Assembly (NCBI RefSeq): GCF_014529945.1
Contig: NZ_JACVFB010000003.1
Span: 434,001 to 498,000, forward strand
Reading direction: 5' to 3'
Origin: Chitinophaga varians
Lineage (GTDB): Bacteria > Bacteroidota > Bacteroidia > Chitinophagales > Chitinophagaceae
DNA length: 64,000 nt
In this document: piece by piece, positions 15,670 to 23,467 of the stretch
Layout of the letters: each line of letters starts with the position of its first letter
Position numbering within the stretch: position 1 is the stretch's first letter
Program-made: the position numbers and the translations under genes
Notes under the pieces: model-generated
What the model saw: only the letters and a program-made list of their open reading frames with translations
The model's database searches: none
Told to the model about the DNA's origin: nothing

Positions 15670-17544
15670 ATGAATAAAAAAGCTGATCTCGTTTTATACA
15701 ACGGGAAGATACATACAGTAGACCCTTCCCATCCGCGGGCGACAGCCGTCGCCATCAGCGATGGCCGGTTCGTGGCCGTGGGAGATGACAACACCATCCT
15801 CCAGGAATATGGCGCCGCAGCCACAACACAGATAGACCTGAAAGGAAAAAGGGTAATCCCCGGCCTCAACGACTCTCACATCCACCTTATCCGCGGTGGC
15901 CTGAATTATACGCTCGAACTGAGGTGGGATGGCGTTCCTTCTCTCTCCGACGCTTTGGCCATGCTGAAAAAGCAGGTGGCCATCACCCCTTCTCCGCAGT
16001 GGGTAAGGGTAGTAGGCGGATGGACCGAACATCAGTTTGCAGAAAAAAGAATGCCGACGCTGGAAGAAATCAATGCGATTGCGCCAGATACACCGGTGTT
16101 TATCATGCACCTGTACGACCGGGCTTTGCTGAACCGCGCCGCTCTTCGTGCAGTAGGGTTCACCAAAGACACCCCGGCGCCTCCCGGCGGCGTCATTGAA
16201 AAAAACAGTAAAGGCGAACCAACAGGACTGCTACTCGCCAGTCCTAATGCTATGATCCTTTATTCCACACTGGCCAAAGGGCCTAAGTTGTCTTATGATC
16301 ATCAGGTCAACTCCACCCGGCACTTTATGAAAGAGCTGAACAGATTTGGCATCACCAGTGTGATCGACGCCGGTGGCGGGTTCCAGAACTTCCCCGACGA
16401 CTATCAGGTGATCAGTGAACTGCACCAAAAACAACAACTCACCGTAAGGATTGCATACAATCTCTTTACACAAAGGCCGAAGCAGGAGCTGGAAGATTTT
16501 AAAAACTGGACCAGCACCGTACAACTTCACCAGGGCGACGAGATGTACCGGCACAACGGCGCCGGTGAGATGCTGGTATTCTCCGCAGCGGATTTTGAGG
16601 ATTTCCTGCAACCCCGGCCAGACCTGCCGGAAACGATGGAAGCCGAACTGGAAAAAGTGGTACGCCACCTCGTGGAAAACCGCTGGCCGTTCCGGTTACA
16701 TGCCACCTATAATGAAAGCATCACCCGCTTCCTGGACGTCTTTGAAAAAGTGAACAGAGACATTCCTTTCAACGGACTACACTGGATATTTGACCATGCG
16801 GAAACCATCGATGAACGTAACATCGACCGGGTGAAGGCGCTGGGCGGCGGTATTGCCGTACAGAGCAGGATGGCGTTTCAGGGAGAATATTTTACCGATC
16901 GTTATGGTAAAGCCGCGGCAGCACATACACCACCGGTAAAACGGATGCTGCAGGCAGGCGTGCCGGTAGGCGCCGGCACCGATGCCACCCGCGTCAGCAG
17001 CTACAACCCATGGGTAGCCCTCTACTGGCTTTCTGCCGGTAAAACAGTGGGCGGTCAGCAATTATATGATGATACCACCAAATTAAGCAGGGAAACAGCC
17101 CTGGAATTATATACCAAAGGAAGTGCATGGTTCTCCAGTGAGCAAGACAGCAAGGGCAGCATCAAATCCGGGCAGATGGCCGATTTGGCCGTACTGGACA
17201 CCGACTACTTTGAAGTTCCCGAAGAAGCGATCAAACATATCGAATCCATCCTGACCATCGTAGGCGGAAAAATTGTGTATAGCAGCAATGAGTTCTCCCA
17301 TTTCTCCCCTGCGCCCATTCCCGTTCTGCCGGACTGGTCGCCGGTAAAACAATTCGGTGGCTATTACGCCGCCCAAAACACTGTCGCCCATACAACAGCC
17401 GCAGTGACCAGCCAGGTACACTGCTGTGCAGGCAGCTGCGACGTCCACGGCCATGATCACAACGTGGCAAGACTTAGTCCTGTTCCGGTTAATAATTACA
17501 CTGCATTCTGGGGCGTTTTCGGATGTTCCTGTTTTGCTTTCTAA
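15670..17544 (+). CDS. YtcJ-like amidohydrolase with a Cys/His-rich C-terminal tail
   Basis: The 624-residue cytosolic enzyme has the amidohydrolase layout: a small beta domain (LVLYNGKIHTVDP), the metal motif GLNDSHIHLIRGG near residue 68, a TIM barrel with LHATYNESITRFL and LHWIFDHAE, GAGTDATRVSSYNPWVALYW, and the closing beta domain KSGQMADLAVLDTDYF. The last ~50 residues are an unusual tail with Cys585, 586, 590, 619 and 621 and His584, 593, 595 and 597 (VHCCAGSCDVHGHDH; FGCSCFAF end). I recall similar tails in some proteobacterial homologues. It may bind a metal. The substrate is unknown; an amide or N-acyl compound is plausible. Confidence 0.87.
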   Translation: MNKKADLVLYNGKIHTVDPSHPRATAVAISDGRFVAVGDDNTILQEYGAAATTQIDLKGKRVIPGLNDSHIHLIRGGLNYTLELRWDGVPSLSDALAMLKKQVAITPSPQWVRVVGGWTEHQFAEKRMPTLEEINAIAPDTPVFIMHLYDRALLNRAALRAVGFTKDTPAPPGGVIEKNSKGEPTGLLLASPNAMILYSTLAKGPKLSYDHQVNSTRHFMKELNRFGITSVIDAGGGFQNFPDDYQVISELHQKQQLTVRIAYNLFTQRPKQELEDFKNWTSTVQLHQGDEMYRHNGAGEMLVFSAADFEDFLQPRPDLPETMEAELEKVVRHLVENRWPFRLHATYNESITRFLDVFEKVNRDIPFNGLHWIFDHAETIDERNIDRVKALGGGIAVQSRMAFQGEYFTDRYGKAAAAHTPPVKRMLQAGVPVGAGTDATRVSSYNPWVALYWLSAGKTVGGQQLYDDTTKLSRETALELYTKGSAWFSSEQDSKGSIKSGQMADLAVLDTDYFEVPEEAIKHIESILTIVGGKIVYSSNEFSHFSPAPIPVLPDWSPVKQFGGYYAAQNTVAHTTAAVTSQVHCCAGSCDVHGHDHNVARLSPVPVNNYTAFWGVFGCSCFAF

Positions 17545-17553
17545 ATATTTTTT

Positions 17554-17985
17554 ATGAAAGAGATCATCCACTATCTCCTCTATTCAGACGCGGGGAGTAC
17601 GGTCAACAACTATGCATTGCTCGGCTTTCGGCTGTTATTGGCTTTTGAACTGTTCCGGGTGCACGGCATGAAGAAATTCCGGGTAGAAAACGGCCAGAAA
17701 GAGCACGTGCCCAATCCGTTGCACCTGCCGGAAACCCTGAACGGACTGGTAGCCACTTTCGCCGATACCGTTGTGCCATTCCTGATGGCGCTGGGACTCG
17801 TTACCCGGCTGGCCATTCTCCCCACCATCGGCGTGACGGCCATCGGGTATTTTGTCGTACACCGGAAAGACAACCCTGAAATACGGGACGTGCCCTACAT
17901 GTACACGCTCTCCCTGCTGTTGCTGCTGATACTGGGGCCAGGCCGTTATTCCATCGACGTACAACTTTTATCTCATCTTTTTTAA
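17554..17985 (+). CDS. DoxX-family membrane protein
   Basis: This 143-residue protein has four membrane helices: YALLGFRLLLAFELFRVHG, a second around FADTVVPFLMALGLV, a third at LAILPTIGVTAIGYFVV and a fourth at PYMYTLSLLLLLILGPG. The closing GPGRYSIDVQL is a DoxX hallmark. DoxX relatives pair with redox enzymes or thiosulfate/sulfite oxidation; in mycobacteria one forms a membrane oxidoreductase complex against oxidative stress. It lies nine bases after the amidohydrolase and 11 bases before Dps, which fits an oxidative-stress aspect of the run. Confidence 0.9.
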   Translation: MKEIIHYLLYSDAGSTVNNYALLGFRLLLAFELFRVHGMKKFRVENGQKEHVPNPLHLPETLNGLVATFADTVVPFLMALGLVTRLAILPTIGVTAIGYFVVHRKDNPEIRDVPYMYTLSLLLLLILGPGRYSIDVQLLSHLF

Positions 17986-17996
17986 ACTTTAATCAC

Positions 17997-18470
17997 ATGC
18001 AAGCCAATATCGGCATCAAACAAGAATACCTGGCCACCGTGTCCCACTCACTGGGCAAAATGCTGGCAGATGAATTCATTTTGTACACCAAAACACGGAA
18101 AGCCCACTGGTGTGTGACGGGGCCCGACTTTCACAGCAAACACCTGTTCTTTGAAAGTCAGTACCAGCAACTGGAAGAGATCATCGATGATATGGCAGAA
18201 CGTATCCGTACGCTGGGACATTTTCCACCTGCTACGCTCAAAGAATTTCTTGCCCTCACCCATCTTACAGAAATGACAAGGGAGAAAAACGATGGCATCG
18301 GGTTCATCAAAGACCTGTTGCACGATCATGAGAGTATCCTGGTCCACCTCCGGGAAAACATCAATGGTTATGCTACCGCGCTGCATGATGCCGGCAGCAG
18401 CGACTATATCACGGGGCTGATGGAAACACATGAGAAAATGGCCTGGATGCTCAGGGCACATCTGGAATAA
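17997..18470 (+). CDS. dps: Dps-family ferritin-like DNA-protection protein
   Basis: The 157-residue helical protein carries the Dps ferroxidase signature: KAHWCVTGPDFHSKHLFFESQYQQLEEIIDDMAERIRTLG, with His, Asp and Glu ligands at the subunit interface. The later segments GFIKDLLHDHESILVHLREN and AGSSDYITGLMETHEKMAWMLRAHL complete the four-helix bundle. Dps proteins oxidise Fe(II) with peroxide and store the ferric core in a dodecamer. Its place inside an operon with hydrolases and a two-component system is unusual; dps genes are often transcribed alone. Confidence 0.93.
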   Translation: MQANIGIKQEYLATVSHSLGKMLADEFILYTKTRKAHWCVTGPDFHSKHLFFESQYQQLEEIIDDMAERIRTLGHFPPATLKEFLALTHLTEMTREKNDGIGFIKDLLHDHESILVHLRENINGYATALHDAGSSDYITGLMETHEKMAWMLRAHLE

Positions 18471-18496
18471 ATTGTTCATTTAAATTGATCACCGGT

Positions 18497-19189
18497 ATGA
18501 CAGAACAACAACATAGTATTAACTGGGTCACCTTTCTGCTGGCATGGGTAGCAGGATATTGCGATACCGCCACTTTCGTGTCCGGCGACTCTATTTTTTC
18601 CGCGCATGTTACCGGTAACTTCATCGTGTTTGCGGCGCAGGTGTCTTCCGGCAGCACCAGCGCTGCCGCGTGGATCAAACTGCTCACTTTTCCCGTATTT
18701 GTGGCAGCAGTGATGGCTGGCGGATGGCTGGCAGAAAAATCGGCAAAAAAATACCGCATTTTACTGGCAGAAGGCATAATTTTGACGGCTTGCGGAATAA
18801 CTGCTTTTTTCCTGCCGATATTAACATCTCTGGAAGAAAAACCGGTAACCTATCTTATCGTCATGATCACTGTACTGGCTATGGGCTTACAGAACGCCTT
18901 CGGGAAGCTCTTTGCCAAAGAGACGCATGGCCCTACTACGATGATGACGGGCAACGTCACACAAGCTGCGCTGGACCTGGGTAATGTGATCCGGAAAGGT
19001 AAGCTGGGCAATGAGCTATCCCTATCCAGCCTTAAAAAGCAAACCGTCACTATTGGCGGTTTCCTGGCGGGCTGTATCATCGGGGCCGTAGTGGCCCGAT
19101 GGGTGGGGCTAAGCGCCATCGTCCTGCCCGGCGTGGCCATCGTGATATGTTACCTGCAGGGAGAAATGTCCGCGCAAAAAGAAGGGTAA
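18497..19189 (+). CDS. YoaK/DUF1275 family membrane protein
   Basis: The 230-residue protein from MTEQQHSINWVTFLLAWVAGYCDTATF has the DUF1275 pattern of six membrane helices, with AHVTGNFIVFAAQ in the first third, AMGLQNAFGKLFAKETHGPTTMMTGNVTQAALDLG in the middle and a final GFLAGCIIGAVVARWVG segment. The family is widespread and its function is unknown. An in-frame TTG four codons upstream is possible, but the ATG fits better. It follows dps by 26 bases and precedes the histidine kinase by three. Confidence 0.88.
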   Translation: MTEQQHSINWVTFLLAWVAGYCDTATFVSGDSIFSAHVTGNFIVFAAQVSSGSTSAAAWIKLLTFPVFVAAVMAGGWLAEKSAKKYRILLAEGIILTACGITAFFLPILTSLEEKPVTYLIVMITVLAMGLQNAFGKLFAKETHGPTTMMTGNVTQAALDLGNVIRKGKLGNELSLSSLKKQTVTIGGFLAGCIIGAVVARWVGLSAIVLPGVAIVICYLQGEMSAQKEG

Positions 19190-19192
19190 CCT

Positions 19193-21451
19193 ATGCATGC
19201 ATTCATGATCCAATCCCGGCGGAAGGTACTGCTACTGCTGTACCTCCTGATACCGGCATATATACAGGCTCAATCAGATACTGACACGGGCAAGGCCCGC
19301 GAGCTGCTTCGGAATGGCAAGGCCGATACGGCCACCATTGGCCGCATGCTCCGCGTGGGCGAAGCATTCCTCGATAAGCCCGAGTCACGGGAAGAAGACA
19401 TGAATATGGCCTACCGGATGGCTGACCAGATGGAGGCCCGCAGCCGGCAAATCAATTATCCAAGAGGCCTTGGTCTGAGCAAATTGCTGCGGACCAAGGC
19501 CTTCCGGGAATCGGGGCATGCCGACCAAGGAAGAGCCAGCAGCGAAGAAGCCCTGCAACTATTGACGCAATATGGCACCATATGGGAAAAAGCCCAGGCA
19601 GTGGTGGAATTGGGAGGCACCTATTCCAATGAGCCCAAAGACCTCCCCCGTAAAATCGCACTGTATGAACAAGGGGCAGACATCTACCTGAAAAACGGCA
19701 AAAAACAATCCGCCGCCCAGCTGAAAGAATTTATCGGGGACCTCCTGCAGGTGAACAAAGACTATGACGGTGCCCTGCGCGTACTGCAGGAAGCCTTGTC
19801 CATCTACAAAGCAACAGGCTACCAGCGATTACAGGGGCTGTACTCGGTGATCGGAGGGGCCTATCAGGGCAACAACAATTTTGTACAATCGCTCCGCTAC
19901 AACCTCCTGGCAGTGGAAACAGCAGAGAAGCTCAACGAAGAGGGGCCGTTGATGACCACCATCTACAACCGTGTAGGCCTGAACTACTACAGCGTGCAAT
20001 ATTATGATCAGGCCGTCGACTATTTTGACAAAGCGCTGGCCCATGCCAGACAGCTCCATGATACCAGCACCATCAAAGCTTTATTGTTAAACATTGCGGA
20101 TGCGCTGCGGAACAGGGGAGAATATTACAGCAGCCTGGATACGCTACACTCCGTGGAAAGACTGCGCTCCGCCCTGGAAAAGCACGAAATAATACAAATT
20201 GAGATTGGTTACCTGAGAAATTATGTAGCACTACACCAACTATCCAAAGCAGCCCCGCACTATCAGGAATTAAAGAAAATCCTGGAGACCGACGACGAAA
20301 TCCCCGTGTTCACACAGGTGGTACGGCTGGCGCTGATCCTCTATCTACAGGAAACAGGTCGTTTCAGCGATGCCGCCCCCTATGTCAATGTTTATCAGCA
20401 ACATGCCCGGGAATTCCCCGGCGGACTGGTGCGACAGGCAGAAGCAGCATGGCTGGCATTCCGTTCGGATTCCGCACTGGGCAATTTTTCCGGGGCCATC
20501 AACCATTTCCGGCATTATAAACAGCTATCGGATTCGGTTACCAGCACCACCCAGAGCAAACAACTCGACGTACTGCGGTTACAGTTTGAAACAGAAAGAA
20601 AAGACAAAGACATCGAGCTGTTGACCCAAAAAAGCAAACTACAGGAAATCTCCCTGCAGAAAGGACGAGTGTTCCGTAATGTGATCACCGGTAGCGTCTG
20701 CGCATTGCTACTCATCCTGGCATTGCTATACAACAGATACCGCCTGAAGAAAAAGAACGCCCTGCAACTCGAAAAACAACAGGAGTCCATCAATGCACAG
20801 AATGAGCTGCTGAAGAAACTGGTGGATGAAAAAGAGTGGCTGTTGAAGGAGATACACCACCGCGTGAAAAACAACCTCCAGATCATCATCAGTCTGCTCA
20901 ATACCCAATCACGCTACCTCGACAACGCAGATGCCATCGCTGCCATCAAAAACAGCCAGCACCGCATGTATGCCATGTCGCTGATCCATCAGCGGCTGTA
21001 TCATACCGACAACCTCGGCGCCATCGATATGCACTGGTATATCCGGGAACTGGCCGGCTTTATGGACGAGAGTTTTGATACCGGTTCAAGGGTCACTTTC
21101 TGCATCGATAGTGAAGTGATTTTGTTGGATGTAGTGCAGGCCGTTCCACTGGGGCTGATCCTGAATGAAGCAGTAAGCAACGCCATCAAATACGCTTTCC
21201 CCGGCGATCGTAGCGGCACCGTCGCCATCACCTTCAAAAGAGATGGTGCACAATATTGTCTGCTGTCCATTACAGACGACGGCGTAGGGCTGCGGGGCGA
21301 CTTCGTTCCCGAAGAATCGCCCTCACTGGGCATGAGCCTCATGAAAGGACTGGCCGACCAGCTGGAAGGCACTTTCCACATCAAAAGCAGCCCGGATGGT
21401 GTTTCCATACAGGTGCTTTTTTTAGTTAGATCGATCAATCAGGTAAACTAA
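19193..21451 (+). CDS. TPR sensor histidine kinase (HisKA_2 type)
   Basis: The 752-residue protein has an N-terminal signal anchor (SRRKVLLLLYLLIPAYIQAQ), a periplasmic or extracytoplasmic region of TPR repeats (~60-480), one membrane helix near residue 500 (NVITGSVCALLLILALLYN), a short coiled coil, then the kinase. The phospho-acceptor region is KEWLLKEIHHRVKNNLQIII and the ATPase motifs are GLILNEAVSNAIKYAF and ITDDGVGLRGD. This HisKA_2 form normally pairs with stand-alone response regulators. Here the partner, four bases downstream, is a sigma-54 activator, which is unusual. The signal it senses is unknown. Confidence 0.92.
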   Translation: MHAFMIQSRRKVLLLLYLLIPAYIQAQSDTDTGKARELLRNGKADTATIGRMLRVGEAFLDKPESREEDMNMAYRMADQMEARSRQINYPRGLGLSKLLRTKAFRESGHADQGRASSEEALQLLTQYGTIWEKAQAVVELGGTYSNEPKDLPRKIALYEQGADIYLKNGKKQSAAQLKEFIGDLLQVNKDYDGALRVLQEALSIYKATGYQRLQGLYSVIGGAYQGNNNFVQSLRYNLLAVETAEKLNEEGPLMTTIYNRVGLNYYSVQYYDQAVDYFDKALAHARQLHDTSTIKALLLNIADALRNRGEYYSSLDTLHSVERLRSALEKHEIIQIEIGYLRNYVALHQLSKAAPHYQELKKILETDDEIPVFTQVVRLALILYLQETGRFSDAAPYVNVYQQHAREFPGGLVRQAEAAWLAFRSDSALGNFSGAINHFRHYKQLSDSVTSTTQSKQLDVLRLQFETERKDKDIELLTQKSKLQEISLQKGRVFRNVITGSVCALLLILALLYNRYRLKKKNALQLEKQQESINAQNELLKKLVDEKEWLLKEIHHRVKNNLQIIISLLNTQSRYLDNADAIAAIKNSQHRMYAMSLIHQRLYHTDNLGAIDMHWYIRELAGFMDESFDTGSRVTFCIDSEVILLDVVQAVPLGLILNEAVSNAIKYAFPGDRSGTVAITFKRDGAQYCLLSITDDGVGLRGDFVPEESPSLGMSLMKGLADQLEGTFHIKSSPDGVSIQVLFLVRSINQVN

Positions 21452-21455
21452 AACT

Positions 21456-22823
21456 ATGGCTGACAAAGAAAAAATACTGATCGTAGAAGATGAGTTCATC
21501 GTGGGCAACGACCTGAAAATGATACTGGTCAAAGGCGGCTATGATGTATGCGGCATCGCCGCCTCCGTGGAACAGGCCAGAACACTGATCGCAGAAAAAC
21601 GGCCCCACTGGGTACTGCTGGACATTATCCTGAAAACGCCCACCAGCGGTATTGAACTGGCCAAAGAACTACAACAGCTCCGGATACCGTTCCTTTATAT
21701 TTCCGCCAATACCAATCAGCAAACACTGGAAGCCGCCAAAGCCACACAGCCCTATGGCTTTCTGGTAAAACCCTTCCGCGAGCGCGATCTTTTTGTGATG
21801 CTCGACATTGCCCGCTACCGCCACGGCGTGGAAACCGGCATGATACGGGAGGAAACACCTTCCTTACCTGTAGAAACAACCCTCGACCCGGATATCATCG
21901 GCAGCAGCAGCGCTATGAAAAAAGCGCAGGAACAGGCGGGGGTCGTGGCGCCCACCAATACATCCGTGTTGCTGTTGGGCGAAAGCGGCACCGGTAAAGA
22001 ACGTTTCGCTCAGGCCATCCATAAAAATTCAAGGCGGAAACATAAACCCTTTATTACCGTCAACTGTGCAGCGCTGCCGATTTCACTATTGGAATCCGAG
22101 TTGTTTGGCCACGAACGTGGCGCCTTCACCGGAGCCATACAGAAACGCATCGGTAAATTTGAACAGGCACACGGCGGCACCCTCTTCCTCGACGAGATCG
22201 GCGAACTTCCGCTGGAAGCACAGGTGAAACTACTGCGCACACTACAGGAAAAAGAAATAGAAAAACTGGGCGGCGGTCCGCTCACCAAAGTGGACGTTCG
22301 CGTAATTGCCGCTACCAACAGGAACCTGGAAAAAGAAGTGGCGGAAGGAAGATTCCGACTGGACCTCTATTACCGGCTCAACGTATTTCCCATTGCGCTC
22401 CCGCCCCTGCGTGAACACAAAGAAGACATCCGCCCGCTGGCGCTTCATTTCCTGAAAAAACTTTCCGACAACACCGGCAAAAAAATATCCGGCATCAGTG
22501 AATCAGCGCTACAGACACTGGAACAACACGACTGGCCCGGCAACATCCGCGAACTGGAACACCTGATAGAACGGCAGTTTATCCTCACCAACGGAGAACA
22601 AATCCATTCGATGGAAATACCGATGTCCCGGCTTCCGCAGATACCGGCAACAGAGAAACTGGAAACGATGGAAGAGATGGAAAGGGCACACATCCTGAAA
22701 GTACTGAAGGCCTGCAACGGCCGCGTATCGGGCGATATGGGCGCTGCCGAAGTCCTCAAAATGTCCGCACAGACACTATATTCCAAGATGAAAAAACTGG
22801 GCATAAAAACCACTTACAAATAA
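21456..22823 (+). CDS. NtrC-family sigma-54-dependent response regulator
   Basis: The 455-residue protein holds a receiver (LIVEDEFIVGNDL; phospho-Asp in VLLDIILKTPTSG; KPFRERD at the conserved Lys), a sigma-54 AAA+ domain (~145-380) and a Fis-type helix-turn-helix (~415-455). The Walker A is GESGTGKERFAQAI, the sigma-54 contact loop is the canonical GAFTGA, and GGTLFLDEIGELPLE is Walker B. It is the partner of the upstream kinase by position. It should activate RpoN promoters; the run it belongs to is the first candidate target. Confidence 0.94.
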   Translation: MADKEKILIVEDEFIVGNDLKMILVKGGYDVCGIAASVEQARTLIAEKRPHWVLLDIILKTPTSGIELAKELQQLRIPFLYISANTNQQTLEAAKATQPYGFLVKPFRERDLFVMLDIARYRHGVETGMIREETPSLPVETTLDPDIIGSSSAMKKAQEQAGVVAPTNTSVLLLGESGTGKERFAQAIHKNSRRKHKPFITVNCAALPISLLESELFGHERGAFTGAIQKRIGKFEQAHGGTLFLDEIGELPLEAQVKLLRTLQEKEIEKLGGGPLTKVDVRVIAATNRNLEKEVAEGRFRLDLYYRLNVFPIALPPLREHKEDIRPLALHFLKKLSDNTGKKISGISESALQTLEQHDWPGNIRELEHLIERQFILTNGEQIHSMEIPMSRLPQIPATEKLETMEEMERAHILKVLKACNGRVSGDMGAAEVLKMSAQTLYSKMKKLGIKTTYK

Positions 22824-22831
22824 GCTGTCAG

Positions 22832-23467
22832 ATGGAAAAAGAAACCGCAAGAATAGAAGGCTTCAGTGATGGTGTATTTGCGATCGCTATCACGCTGCTG
22901 GTGCTGGAATTACGTATACCCGATGCCGATAGTAACAACAACCGTCAGGCGCTGGCCAGCAGCCTGCTGGCGCAATGGCCGTCCTTTCTGGCTTTCAGCC
23001 TGTCTTTCTTCAGCATCTTTATTATGTGGGTCAACCATCACAAGATGTTCAAACAGATCTACCGGCGCAACAGCACCCTGATGTTTGCCAACGGACTGGT
23101 GCTGTTTTTAGCCACCTGTATCTCCTATCCTACCGCTTTGCTGGCCAGGTACTATGGCACCCCTTCCCTGACAGTGGCCGTGGCGGTGTATACCGGTTTA
23201 TTCGTATTGATCAACCTGGCCTTTAATTTATTGTGGAGCATTGCCAGCCGGAACAGAGAGCTGCTACGACCGGAGATCAGCAACGCGGCCATCGGAAAAA
23301 TCAGGCGAAACTACCAGTATGGCATTCCCGTACATTTGTCGGCATTCCTGCTTTCCTTTTGCTGGCCGGAGGGCGCTTTAATACTGTGCGCCGTACTTTG
23401 GACCTATTGGGCTTTTACGTCCGGCAGACTGGATTTATCTACCGGAAAAACGGTGGGCAAAATTTAA
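22832..23467 (+). CDS. TMEM175-family (DUF1211) potassium channel-like protein
   Basis: The 211-residue protein starts METARIEGFSDGVFAIAITLLVLEL-like: after MEKE comes TARIEGFSDGVFAIAITLLV, the diagnostic pore helix with the FSD motif of bacterial TMEM175. About six helices follow, with SFFSIFIMWVNHHKMFKQI as the usual third segment. Bacterial members form tetrameric K+-selective channels. It lies eight bases after the response regulator and ends the ten-gene run. Its stop overlaps the convergent sigma-54 activator stop by four bases. Confidence 0.88.
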   Translation: MEKETARIEGFSDGVFAIAITLLVLELRIPDADSNNNRQALASSLLAQWPSFLAFSLSFFSIFIMWVNHHKMFKQIYRRNSTLMFANGLVLFLATCISYPTALLARYYGTPSLTVAVAVYTGLFVLINLAFNLLWSIASRNRELLRPEISNAAIGKIRRNYQYGIPVHLSAFLLSFCWPEGALILCAVLWTYWAFTSGRLDLSTGKTVGKI

